Assembly: GCA_021613375.1 (NCBI GenBank)
Contig: CM038716.1
Coordinates: 10,148,766-10,212,765 of the forward strand
DNA length: 64,000 bases
Source of the DNA: Megaleporinus macrocephalus
Taxonomy: Eukaryota > Chordata > Actinopteri > Characiformes > Anostomidae
Direction: 5' to 3'
In this document: positions 1 through 10,730 of the stretch, one piece after another
Numbering within the stretch: the first letter of the stretch is position 1
Layout: every line of letters starts with the position of its first letter
Notes under the pieces: model-generated
The model's input: the letters and a program-made list of their open reading frames with translations, nothing else
What the model was told of the DNA's origin: nothing
The model's database searches: none
Translations under genes and position numbers: made by a program

Positions 1-56
1 AGCTGTTACCACATGGGCTCTATCTTTAGTTTCTGGTGCTCATTAGCTTTACTCAC

Positions 57-3000
57 TGAGATGCTGATCCCTCCCGGTGACGAGCTCCTCCAGGATGCTA
101 TCCAGGGCCTGGGTGATGATGTCGGCCCTGGACTCGTTGTTGTTCACTAGTTCATTTAGAAAGAATGAATGAAAACAGGTTCATGTTAACATTAAACATG
201 ATTCCTACTTTTACCTGCATGTTATTATGATGACTCACCTGGAGGTTCTCCGTGCACCTTACGGAGGTACATCAGGGCGTTAGCAGCCAGCTGGACCAAC
301 AGCCCTGTCAGCATCTCATCCACTGGATTCACATTGATACACACTGTCAGTTCTCCAGCTGCATCGTTTTCACTCTTCATATATTTGCACTGAGCGTTTC
401 CGGTACTTACCAAGCTGTGTGTACAGCGTGTCCAGGTGAGGGCAGAAGATGTTCCGCAGGGCCTCCACCTCTGCATCCACCCCCACCTGTACATCAGTTC
501 CTGGTTCTGAAAGGATCAGCAGATGTTCAGTCATATTATGGTGGGTTCTGATCATCAAGTCACATCACCAAATGCTGCCTGACTGAGTTTGAGTGGTCAT
601 CATCAACTGATATAGTTCTATCTGCTGGAATGGACCAACGCCAGCCTAGTCTATTCTGCTGCCCTGGTGTCAGAGAAGCTTCTGAGTTCTGTTACTCACC
701 CAGAGCCATGCTGGTGAATCCTCGGATGCTGTCCAGATGATGTGTTAACAGCACCCCGGCATCAGCAAACTCAGGAACCGTTCGCATCACCGCCAGCACC
801 TTGTTAACTGATTCAATAGAAATAAACATCAGCAGATGTTCAGCTGCTACATCATCACAGAACCTGGTGAAGATGCTGATCCAGATATTGAAGCTCTGAG
901 CATCAGCAGATCTGATATTTACTGACCCAGCCAACATGTTCATGTGGACCCCACATCAGTTAAAGACGGGCTGCCGATTGGGTCCACTTGGGGCAACCTG
1001 GTAGGGGCCCACAGAGATTTGTCCATTGCCTACATACGGGCCCTGTGTGTGTGTTAGTCAATGTGGACCAATAACTAGGGCCGATCCGGACTGCAAGATG
1101 GGCCCAAGTGAACAACCGACCATGTGAACAGTGCCATAACTGTGGGCCCCCAACAGTAGCCTAAGTGGGACTCACAACTGTAACCCAAACGGGGCAAAAA
1201 GCTATAACCCAGCGGGGCTCCATGTATCACCAATCATAAAGCCCCTACAAGCCCACGTGAAACCCATACAGGCCAGATAAGAACCATACGGGCCCCACAT
1301 GGACATGTTGGCTGTGAAGTCTTTAGTATCATGTTTAATATTTAGTGTTTATGTGCTTTACTCACTCAGGTGCTGGTCAGGTGAGAATGCGAGTCTCTGC
1401 AGCAGCACAAGAACTACCTCGCAGGCGGCCTCGATCAGGGCGTTGGTGTTGTTCGCTGATGTTTGTAGAAGATATTCAGTGAGAGTGAGATGTTGAGAGA
1501 TATTAAGATATTCATGTTTCTGCTTTTGTCTGAATGTAGTTTTTGTAGTGAGTTCTTCTTTTACTCACCCGGAGGGAACTTGAGGTTCTGCAGTTCAGAT
1601 ACCTGCATGTTCTCCAGCAGGTATCTGAATGCGTCTGCTGCAGAGATCACCCTGACGATGGTCATCATCTTCTGGTCGTCTTTCACATTAATAAACACTG
1701 TCAGTCGTCCAGCCGTGTTATTTTCATACTTGATATATTTCCACAGGTCATTTCCGTTACTTACCGAAGGACTGGACAGGGTGATCTACGTGGGAGGACA
1801 CTGGGGTCATAGGAGTCCCTACCCCCGTGTCCTCGACCTCATCCACGACCGGAGCTCCTGAGTCAGATTCTAAGAAGATCAGCAGATGTTCAGTAACGTT
1901 ATGGTCAGTTCTGATGATCCTTGTCAAGTCAGACAATAATGACATCACCAAATCTTAACTAGGGCCTGATGGAGTTCAGGTGGTCTTCATTAACTTCATT
2001 TATTACATCAACAGAACTGGACTGTGTGCTGGAGTGGACCACCAGCAGCCGGTTTGTTCTGGTAATGTTCTCCAGTGCTGTACAATTCAGAGTTAGCATG
2101 ATGCTAATAGTTTGTTCTGCTCACCCAGAGATGTGCTGGAGGTTGGAGGTTCCTCCAGCAGCGTTTCTCCTCTGGTCTCCTCCTCAGTGTGCTCGCAGGT
2201 CTCGGATTCTGTTTGAACATCAGTAAATATCAACATCTGTCCAGCTGGGTCGTTATCACAATATCCAACGTTTGATTCTTTTACTCACCAAGATGCTGGT
2301 CCACCACTTCTCCTCCAGCAACCTCCCTCGGCAGGATCTCCAGGAGCTCACTGGTCCCAGGAGCTCTCTGTTCTCCTGCTTTAATATTCATATCAGAATG
2401 AATAACATCAGCATTTGTTCTGTTAATGTAGAGATACAATGATGTTCATCATGATAACAGGTTCTCCTACTCACCCAGAGGGGTGCTAGAGGGTGGTCCA
2501 GCATCTTCAGACTGTAGCAGTTCAGGAGTCGTCTCGGTATTGACGCCTATTTAAATTAGAATTTAATCATTTAGACAGATTAGAGTTTATAATCAGTTCA
2601 ATTCCTGTTTTAATTAAACATGAAATAATATTAATAAATAAAATACATTCACCACAACTAACACAGAGTAACCTTAACATTAACCCTACACTAAACGCTA
2701 CCTAACATTAACATTAACCCTACACTTAACCTAACATTAACATTAACCCTACACTTAACCCTACCTAACCCTAACCCTACACTTAACCCTACCTAACATT
2801 AACATTAACCCTACACTTAACCCTACCTAACATTAACATTAACCTTACATTTAACCCTACCTAACATTAACATTAACCTTACACTTAACCCTACCTAACA
2901 TTAACCCTACACTTAACCCTACCTAACTTTAACCCTACACTTAACACTACCTAACATTAACATTAACCCTACCTAACATTAACATTCACCCTACACTTAA

Positions 3001-3910
3001 CCCTACCTAAAATTAACCCTACACTTAACACAACCAAACATTTACCCTACACTTAACCCTACCTAACCCTAACCCTACACTTAAACCTACCTAACATTAA
3101 CATTAACCCTACACTTAACCCTACCTAACATTAACCCTACACTTAACCCTACCTAACATCAACATTAACCCTACACTTAACCCTACCTAATATTAACATT
3201 AACCCTACACTCAACCCTACCTAACATTAACATTAACCCTAAACTTAACATTACCAAACATTAACATTAACCCTACAATTACATTAACTTAATATTAACT
3301 ACCTAACATTAACCCTAAACTTACATTAACCAAACATTAACTACTTAACATTAACATTAACCCTACACTTAAACTTACCTAACATTAACCTTGCACTTAA
3401 CCCTACATAACATTTACATTAATCCTTAACACTTACCCATTCACTCTCACATGTTAAAACATTTACTCTAATCTGATTGGTCAGTTCACACACTCTGTTC
3501 TGATTGGCCGTCCACCAGAGTGCTTAAAATTGGTTAAGCCCCCCTACACTAAAGTAAAGTGTATCCAGCGCTGAACTCTGATTTATTCAGTACGTACTGA
3601 GAATCACTGACTTGTTCAGTAACTACTGTTAATTCTAGTGACGTCGACTCATCTACTCACTCAGAAGCTGCTCAGTCTCTGTGCTGATGTCCACCGGCTC
3701 TGTCTCGGCTTCCTCCATCAGCACAGTCACGCTCTCCTGTAGTGGAGTCTCCCTCTCCTCCTCTTTCCTAGAGAAACTCCACTCTCTCTCTCTCCTCCTC
3801 CTCTTTCCTTTCTCTTTCTTCTCAATATGTTCTCCTTCCTTTCTGTGCTCCTCCTCCTCCTCACTCTCTCTATCTCCTCCTCCACAACAGCAAAACTTTC
3901 TCCAGCTCAT
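57..3910 (-). CDS. Tandem-array gene copy 1 (exons E1-E11, 3' end outside window)
   Basis: Unrecognised multi-exon gene. Coding exons on the minus strand, in order: E1 3661-3910, E2 2475-2546, E3 2289-2378, E4 2125-2208, E5 1765-1869, E6 1569-1679, E7 1366-1455, E8 700-807, E9 411-506, E10 239-322, E11 57-146. All are bounded by AG acceptors and GTGAG or GTAAG donors, and all internal junctions are phase 1, so the frame stays open throughout. The start is the first ATG (residues MSWRKFCCCGGG) with A at -3; an open frame further upstream has only a GTG. E1 encodes a Cys cluster, possibly palmitoylated (inference), then a highly charged Lys/Glu/Arg stretch. E2-E11 encode short, mostly helical-looking segments. 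Exons E12-E14 seen in the other copies would lie left of the window. Function is unknown; I do not assign a family. Confidence 0.72.
928..1314. mobile_element. MITE-like element in intron 7, copy 1
   Basis: A 387-bp non-coding element with imperfect terminal inverted repeats: left CAGCCAACATGTTCATGTGG, right end the reverse complement with one change (CCACATGGACATGTTGGCTG). The interior is rich in GGGCC blocks. No transposase and no clear target duplication were seen. It sits between E8 and E7 in every copy, so it was inserted before the array expanded. Confidence 0.7.
2655..3445. repeat. Telomere-like minisatellite in intron 1, copy 1
   Basis: Tandem array of about 34-35 bp units built from CCCTAC, CTTAACCCTACC and TAACATTAACATTAACC blocks, about 790 bp. 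Some units contain CCCTAACCCTA, the C-strand of the vertebrate telomere repeat, but most do not. It lies between E2 and E1. Confidence 0.85.
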
Positions 3911-3992
3911 TTTTCCTCCTCTCTCCTTCGACGCTTCAGCACAGACTGATTTCACACTGAGACGCGCGGAACTCCGTACATCTTCACCTCTA

Positions 3993-4022
3993 TGACGTCA
4001 CACGGCCTCTGTAGTGACATCA
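3993..4022 (-). promoter_or_regulatory. Paired CRE-like sites upstream of copy 1
   Basis: A perfect palindromic cAMP-response element TGACGTCA lies at 3993-4000 and a near match TGACATCA at 4015-4022, 22 bp apart start to start (about two helical turns). They are 83 to 112 bases upstream of the ATG of copy 1. No TATA box is obvious. Promoter function is inferred. Confidence 0.45.
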
Positions 4023-4211
4023 CAGCGGAATGTTGGACACTCTGTGGAGGTCTCTGTTGGTAAATGAATGTGAGGCTACAGTTAATGGGCTTCATGTAGT
4101 GAATCAGAGCGACGCTGCTGTGTTTACTCCTCACTTCTCAGATTTGAGCAGTTCATGTGAATCAGACTGACAATCAGACTCGCTGTAGCTTCATTTCATC
4201 ACCTCACAGAA

Positions 4212-4865
4212 CAGGGGGGGCAATTCATTTTCCCATGGGGCCACATGAGGAACTGGAATGGGTTTAGAGGACCAGACTAATATACTTAACTCAGTTCTAC
4301 CCAATACCTATATACTGTATACAGAATCTATTATATCTGTTTATAAAAACAGTAAATGAAACTTTACAATGATTCAATGAAAATGTGGAGGACAGAATTC
4401 TATCAGTATTTAATGAACTTGTGATTGTTCAGTTTAGAAAACTTAGCATCACATTCTCACATAAAATAGCAAGTTTTTCAAAGAGCAGCATCACTTTAAC
4501 TTAATAAAAACAGTAAATGAAACATTACAATAATGCAATGAAAATGTGGAGAACAGAATTGTAGCACAATTTAACAAACATTTCTAAACACAGTTTTGAA
4601 AATGAGCATCTTCTGCAGCATTTAAAACAACTAGCATCACAACTTTACACACAAACATCTAGTTTTTTAAAAACCAGCATCACATTAACTTCATACACAA
4701 ACGTTCAATGAGAGAAATCTAGCCTGGACTGGAACAAGTGCACTGAAGTCAGGTTGAATATCTGAGGTGGGTGTGAGAAGAACAGCACACGAGTGATCAT
4801 CACTGAGAGAGGATCTGTATCTGGACCTGTTCAACTTCATCACTGAGAATGTTTGTTCACATAGT
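4212..4865 (-). mobile_element. hAT transposon remnant, spacer 1
   Basis: The left end CAGGGGGGGCAATTC resembles hAT termini common in fish. On the minus strand, about 4691-4865 reads CEQTFSVMKLNRSRYRSSL, SDDH and DIQPDFSAL before a stop at 4691. This matches the conserved C-terminal dimerisation region of hAT transposases (GTF2IRD2/ZBED-like group). The rest of the transposase is gone, cut by the next element at 4866. Inactive. Confidence 0.7.
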
Positions 4866-5846
4866 TACACTGTTAACCCCTAATTAGTTTGTGTGTAAAG
4901 AGTTTGTGTACTGATTGATTAAAAACTAAAGTTTTATTTCATTACTTAAAATGTTCTAGTATGTTCTACTATTTTGAAAGAAGAACTGAGTACACTAATA
5001 TTTTTAAGTTGAACAAACTTCAAACATCAGGTTTTAGTTTGGACCACGTCCCTGTAGCACCTTGCCAGATTCTCATTGGTCAGTTCAGTCTAGACTAGTT
5101 TGAGTTGTTTAGTGGAGCTTGTAAAGGTTTTGAAGTCTTTTTCTATTTTCACTGTGAGGTTTGGTGTTTTCTGAGTTGAACTTCTTTTCCTCGGACAGAA
5201 ACTCTGTAGTGCTGGGATTTCTCTACAGTGGACATTTTCTCCATTGTTTTCATTTCTTGAAGAACTACAGAGGACTACAATTAACCAAGCCGCCATCTTC
5301 CCTCTCTTTTTCTCATTCTGGAACTTGGTAAGTTGTTTTCCGTGTTCAAGTGGTGTAAAACTGTTGTTCTGCAGTTGATGCTGATCTAAAGTTAGAAAAT
5401 GTAATTTACTGTGTTTTTATCATTTCAATGTGTAAACTGTGTTTAAGAATTATTGTAAGATAAACAGTTTTCTAACTAGACCAATCAAAACCAGTCATCA
5501 TCACTACTGAACCCTTCAAGAGCCAGAATCATCCTAGATGATCCCAGTGACGTAGTTTTAAATAAAATTAAACTAAATTTAAGTTTTTCACAACTTAATT
5601 CTGATTACAGGAAACTCAGTGTTGAGTTGAATTAAATGGTCAGTAGGTTTGATTTTACTAAATATTTTAAGTATAAATAATTTAGGTTTCATTGTATTCA
5701 ATTCAAATGATCACTTCCAGTCTACTTGATATTTAAGTTGATTTTACTCAAACTATTAGATTTTCTCCAGTTTTATTTACTTAAATATTTTAAGGCAATC
5801 ACTCAAACTCTTTAAGTACAATCAACTAATCCGGGTTTACAGTGTA
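4866..5846. mobile_element. TA-flanked element with inverted repeats, spacer 1
   Basis: Starts TACACTGTTAACCCC and ends GGGTTTACAGTGTA. The ends are imperfect inverted repeats of about 45 bp (with AAAGAGTTTG blocks) bounded by TA, as in Tc1/mariner-type insertions. No transposase is readable. The interior near 5285-5335 holds a YY1-like GCCGCCATCTTCC followed by GGAACTTG|GTAAGT, which resembles a transcription start with a splice donor. The right-hand ~280 bp is the reverse complement of the copy in spacers 2 and 4. Confidence 0.55.
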
Positions 5847-6465
5847 GAAGCAGAAAGGCCCCCCAACCAATACAGCTAGAATAGAACCGCCCCCAACAGT
5901 CCAATATCAACCACAGGAGTGTTTAGTAGTGATGTGAGAGAATATGTGAGGAGGTGTAACAGAGGAGGAGGTATTTCAGATTAGAGGAGTAACAGTTACT
6001 CTAGTGTTTTACACTCACACGACTTAAAACACACACAAGTACACACCAACACCAGAGTAGCTGCTCTTCAGTTCTCTTTACTAGCTGCTTCACTGTAGAC
6101 TACATGTGGGTGTGTTGTGCACACTGTTGCCAACTCCTCTGTAAGTAAAGTAGCTATTGGTGGTCCTAAAAGTCACTAGAAGTCACTAAATGATGTAATC
6201 ACCTAATTAGCATAATGGTCTATTTGTGTGTATTTGAAGGAATAACGTTGTGGGAGAGTAAAAAGTGAATAAAACACTCTAAATATGTTAGAACTCCAAA
6301 TAAACTCTGAATAAATGAACTTCTTCTGTGGATTCTTTTATTGTTACCTTTGAAATCAGCCGCATCACACTGAAGAACATGAAGTATCTACCTATCTAGA
6401 ACCCATTTCCATATACATCCTGCTCTGTAGATAGGGGGCGGGGTCAGCGGCAGCTTTGGACATGA
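5847..6465. other. Spacer 1 stretch without recognised gene
   Basis: AT-rich, not seen in the other spacers. It contains 'gttgccaactcctctgtaag' followed by several 'gtcacta' repeats, which suggests a repeat-element remnant. I see no coding region. Confidence 0.4.
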
Positions 6466-6852
6466 GCAGTGAGTGTAGTGGGTGGTGGAGTGGTGAGGGT
6501 CTTCTCTGACTGTGAGACTGAGCACTGTGAGTGTAGTGGGTGGTGGAGTGGTGAGGGTCTGCTCTGACTGTGAGACTGAGCACTGTGAGTGTAGTGGGTG
6601 GTGGAGTGGTGAGGGTCTGCTCTGACTGTGAGACTGAGCACCTTGAGTGTAGTGGGTGGTGGAGTGGTGAGGGTCTGCTCTGATTCTGAAGCTGAGCACT
6701 GTGAGTGTAGTGGGTCGTGGAGTGGTGAGGGTCTGCTCTGACTGTGAGACTGAGCACTGTGAGTGTTGGGGGTGGTGGAGTGGTGAGGGTCTGCTCTGAC
6801 TGTGAGACTGAGCACCTTGAGTGTAGTGGGTCGTGGAGTGGTGAGGGTTATC
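6466..6852. repeat. 58-bp minisatellite, spacer 1
   Basis: About 6.5 units with the core GTGGTGGAGTGGTGAGGGTC and CTGACTGTGAGACTGAGCAC. Open frames across it on the minus strand (repeated 'RADPHHSTTHYTHSAQ'-like text) are products of the repeat, not a gene. Confidence 0.85.
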
Positions 6853-6860
6853 TGACTAGG

Positions 6861-7290
6861 TGGGGTCTGATGGAGGTCCGGCTGCTTTGATCTCGTTAAA
6901 GTTGCTGCTTGGTTGCTCCTGTGTTGTCTGCTCCAGATCTTACTACACCTTTTAAACTGGAGGTGGATGCTAGTGCTACTGGTGCTACTGATGCTACTGG
7001 TGCTGGCGCTGTCCTTTCACAGTCGGACCAGAATGGACTTGATCATCTGGTGGTCTTTTATTTAAAGAAGTTCTTAAAACATCAGCTTAGTTCCAGTACA
7101 GTTGAGAAGGAGACGCTGGCGTTACTGCTGGCAGTGCAACATTCTGAAGTATATGTTGATAGTATCCGGTACCAGTTGTGGTGTATACGGATCAGAACCC
7201 TCTTATCTTTCTTTCTAGGATGAGTAATGCTGATCAGTGTTTAATGAGATGCTCTAACAGTTCAGGATTTAATCTAGAAATCTGTTAAGA
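6861..7290 (+). pseudogene. Ty3/gypsy RNase H fragment, spacer 1
   Basis: Reads APVLSAPDLTTPFKLEVDAS, then STVEKETLALLLAVQHSEVY: the RT-RNase H region of fish Ty3/gypsy Pol. The frame shifts after 'SIRYQ'; the normal YTDQNPL motif continues in another frame (about 7180-7290). The stretch then runs straight into a polypurine tract and LTR, so the rest of pol is deleted. Contains two ACT-GGT/GAT-GCT repeats. Confidence 0.8.
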
Positions 7291-7303
7291 AGGGGGGAGG
7301 ATG

Positions 7304-7550
7304 TGTTGGGGGACGTCCTCTCTTGGTATATTAGTTGTGGGTTAAATGGAGGATGTGTGTTTTTGGTTGTGGGGGTGTTACGTCCTGTGTTTTGTTCCTC
7401 TCTCTATCTCTGTAATTAGGTTCTCTGTGATTGCCATGTGACGTCCTGTTTCTCCTGCTATGTGATTGGCTGATTCCGTTGGTGCTGGTTGTTAAAAGGC
7501 GTCTGCTGCATCTGGAAGGGGGCGCTCTTTTTCTGATTCGGCTTGTTGGT
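7304..7550 (+). mobile_element. Ty3/gypsy 3' LTR, spacer 1 (3' end missing)
   Basis: Follows the polypurine tract AAGAAGGGGGGAGGA and starts TGTTGGGGGACG. An inverted CCAAT box (GATTGGCTGATT) and TTAAAAGG are visible. The LTR is cut near 7550 by a deletion that joins it to sequence found about 5.7 kb further on in spacer 3. Confidence 0.65.
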
Positions 7551-8260
7551 GCGCTGATTTCTAAAGTTCAGCCAGACGTGTGTTCACCTGTGAGCGCTGG
7601 GTTCAGGTAACTGGTACATGGGTGTGTGATGTACATGCCAGTGTTCTCCAATAGAAACACGAGGTGTTCAGTGTTTAAAGATGTAGTGTAAGGAATCAGA
7701 CTCGAGAGGAGACATGTGATTAAAAAAAATACTGCGTAGTCACTCATCGTAGAAGAGTCTTAAAGAGGACTGGCAGGAGCCGGGGAGACGAATCCCTACT
7801 TGAGCTTGGAGTTCGTGGATTCCGTGGTGGCACCAAACTCACTCTTTGGGCTCCGCCGTAGTGGGGCTCTGCCGCTTGGAGGTGGGTGATGTGGCTGGTG
7901 CTGAAGTCTGCGGGCTCTCTTGGGTTCCAGGGAGGCCGATGAGACCTCGCTGTGGAAATACCAATACTTGAAGAACCTGGGAAAAGACCTTGAGAGCACA
8001 TAAGCCTGAAGACCACGGACAGGTAGGATCTGATCCTCACAGTCTCAGACAGAAACCAGAGATGCTGAGAACAGAGTTACTGAGATCAACGCCGCACGTT
8101 GAGACTAGCGTGTGGCTGGCTTATATGGGAGTGCTAATGAGACGCTGCCACTAGCACTAATGGGATTCAGGTGTGTATGATAGGTAGCCATGGAGACGTG
8201 GGTGTGTGTGAGCCATGGCTGGGTTGCCATGATGACATAGGGGTGGGTGTGGAGTGTGTC

Positions 8261-9400
8261 CTAGGTTACCTGGTAAACAGGTGACTGCGACCTTACAATT
8301 CGGAGTGTAACGGCCCGGACCCTCCCCATGTCCATCTGCACCCCTTCCGTGCTGATGACATACCCATAAAAGGATATCCGGGACTGGTGGAATTCACACT
8401 TCTCTAATTCAACGAACAGCTGATGTGCACGCAGGCGTTCCAGGACCCGTCGAACGTGCGTGACATGCTCCACCGGATTCCTCGAGTATATGAGTATGTC
8501 ATCAATATACACAATCACCCATCGACCGAGCATGTATCTCACCTCGTTAATGAATGACTGGAACACGGAAGGGGCGTTTACCAGGTCATCGGCCATCACT
8601 AAGTACTCGTAGTGCCCACTATTGGTGACAAACGCGGTCTTCCACTCGTCTCCCTTACGAATACGAAAGAGGTTATAGGCAATACGGAGGGCCAACTTAG
8701 TGAAGACAGACGCCTGGTGCAGCTGTTCTAAGGTAGATGGAAAAAGGGGAAGCGGGTAGGAATACTTCACGGTAATTTCATTCAGCCCCCGGTAGTCGAT
8801 GCAAGGCCGGAGACCGCCGTCTTTCTTCCCAACGAGAAAGAACCCCGCGGCTGCAGGAGAAGTGGAGGTTCAAATGTATCCCCGCTCCAGGGCTTCCTGG
8901 ACGTACTGTTCCATCGCCTCAGTTTCTGGAATGGAGAGAGGGTAAACACGGCTTTTAGGAGGAAGAGTGCTGGGCAGCAACTCAATAGCACAATCCCAAG
9001 GCCTGTGAGGTGGAAACCGTTCAGCTCTAGCTCTATACATCGTGAAAGTCCAGGTACTCCCTCGGAATAGGTTGCCGAGGGTTCGTATCTGGGCTTTCAA
9101 TCGAGGTAGACAGCACCAAGGCCACTAAGCAATGAGCCTGGCAGTAGGGGCTCCAATGCGTGAGCTCCCCAGCGGACCAGGAGGATTAGGGGTTATGTTT
9201 AACCAGCCACGGATATCCCAGAATGAGGGGATGATCCGGGGATTCTATATTGTATGAAGAAATGGCCTCGGTGTGTATAGAGCCAACGATTAGTCTAGTA
9301 TTACCCGTCTCGTGAGGCACCAAGCCAGCGCCTAAAGGTCTCCCATCTGTGTCTTGAATGCGCAGCGCCACCTTCAGGAGCTGGACTGGGATATTATGTT
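8261..9400 (-). pseudogene. Protease and reverse transcriptase of the spacer 1 gypsy element
   Basis: Protease-side segment at 9186-9400 with HPLILGYPWLVKHNP. The linker at 8870-9100 carries [13 protein letters not shown] and [10 protein letters not shown] at 8261-8830 has [17 protein letters not shown] and the active site [12 protein letters not shown] with YIDD intact. Each piece is in a different frame or separated by stops, and the element ends after the RT thumb. Inactive. Confidence 0.8.
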
Positions 9401-9574
9401 AAATGATGAATGTCTTGTCAATAAAGTCCCCAGCTGCTCCTGAATCCACCAGCGCCGCTGCTGCACCAGAGGTGCTGGTCCAAGCAAGAACAGTGGTGAC
9501 CATCAGTTTATCGCAAGGCTTTGAGGAGATCTGTTAGCACTCACCTGAAGCCCGGACCCTTTCTTTAGGTGATG

Positions 9575-9616
9575 ACAACCATCCCTGAAGTGCCCGAGAG
9601 CCCCGCAGTAAACACA
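9575..9616 (-). other. CCHC zinc knuckle of the spacer 1 gypsy element
   Basis: Minus strand reads CVYCGALGHFRDGC, an exact C-x2-C-x4-H-x4-C knuckle of a Gag nucleocapsid. All four ligands are intact although the surrounding gag is broken. Confidence 0.75.
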
Positions 9617-9856
9617 CCTGACATCCCGGACGCTCTGTAGTTTTGCTTCCGGAGTGAGGCGGAGCTAACGGCTAACGGCGGGGCTGAGGTAGGTTTACCT
9701 CAAGGCTTGCGAGTCTGGAGATGTTTGTCAAGCGTGATTGCCAGTTTAATCAGGCCCTCCAGGTTCTGTCCCTCATCGCAGCAGGCCATCTCGGATTTCA
9801 CCGCTTCGGAATATTCCCCTACGGAAGACTGTCCGCAACGCCGACTCGTTCCACCC

Positions 9857-10193
9857 TCATTCTGCAGCCAAGGTACGGAAAGTTAGTGAATATTCCAAAA
9901 CGGTGTTCCTACCAGACAAGAGAGCTGCTCTCCCGGATCCATCCCCGTAGCAGCATGTGCGAAAACCTCCCGGAACTTTCTTTCGAAGAGAGCATACGAC
10001 TGGATCTCTGGCGACTCGCTCCCCCATAGCGCCGTAGCCCACCGCAGCGCTTTCCCTTCAGAAGCGATATCACAAAGTGCACCTTTTCCTGTTCTTGGGA
10101 ATACTCGAAAACGACCGGTTGACGTAGAGAGCATTGCATGAGGAACCCCAGACATGACTCAGGAGATCCGTCGTATTTCTCTGGGAGAGTCAT
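9857..10193 (-). pseudogene. gag remnant of the spacer 1 gypsy element
   Basis: Begins MTLPEKYDGSPESCLGFLMQ, typical of gypsy Gag capsid starts, then loses its frame. The same protein continues in a second frame (ALRWATALWG, FREVFAHAATG). Confidence 0.65.
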
Positions 10194-10394
10194 AAGAGGA
10201 GGAGATGAGCAGTGGTTGTGGTGAACTCACCGGAGCCGAGGGAGGCGGAGGAGGAGCTGTCTGCAGGGCCTTGAGAGAGCTGAATAGTTCGACTGAGAGC
10301 TGAATGGAGACTTGGGTGTGTGTGTGTGTGTGAGCCATGGCTGGGCTGCCATGGTGACATAGGGGTGACATTCGGCGTGTCGCAGAGCTTACAT

Positions 10395-10730
10395 GAATGT
10401 GATGAAAGAAGTGTGTTCAGTGTTTAATGATGTATGTGATGTAAGAAGTGTGTTCAGTGTTTAATGATGTATGTGATGTAGGAAGTGTGTTCAGTGTTTA
10501 ATGATGTATGTGATGTAGGAAGTGTGTTCAGTGTTTAATGATGTATGTGATGTAGGAAGTGTGTTCAGTGTTTAATGATGTATGTGATGTAGGAAGTGTG
10601 TTCAGTGTTTAGTGATGTATGTGATGTAGGAAGTGTGTTCAGTGTTTAGTGATGTATGTGATGTAGGAAGTGTGTTCAGTGTTTAATGATGTATGTGATG
10701 TAGGAAGTGTGTTGAGTGTAAAAGTGTGTT
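10395..10730. repeat. 37-bp minisatellite, spacer 1
   Basis: About nine units with the core AATGATGTATGTGATGTAGG and AAGTGTGTTCAGTGT. Confidence 0.9.

Larger units (their letters stand above)
7680..10388 (-). mobile_element. Ty3/gypsy insertion in spacer 1
   Basis: Interrupts the 37-bp minisatellite, whose units flank it on both sides. Minus-strand order from right: gag remnant, CCHC knuckle, protease, RT. RNase H and integrase are absent. A block of about 60 bp (gagccatggctgg, gccatg, gacataggggtg) occurs at both 8186-8247 and 10304-10368 and may be what is left of two LTRs. Not found in the other spacers, so it is a later event. Confidence 0.7.

Noticed and set aside
1490..1861. 123-codon plus-strand frame with a hydrophobic start, present in all four copies
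   Set aside because: It lies antisense to E5, E6 and their intron. Its conservation is explained by the duplication, and it has no own context.
2655..3445. Telomere-like repeats considered as a chromosome end or interstitial telomere
   Set aside because: Most units are not exact CCCTAA, and the array sits inside an intron of a repeated gene in all copies.
3653..3955. Longer E1 start giving MKSVCAEASKERGGK before MSWRKF
   Set aside because: The first codon there is GTG; the first ATG with a good context is at 3910. In copy 4 the frame extends further but again without ATG.
5090..5296. 68-codon minus-strand frame in the spacer 1 element
   Set aside because: No recognisable domain and found in one spacer only.
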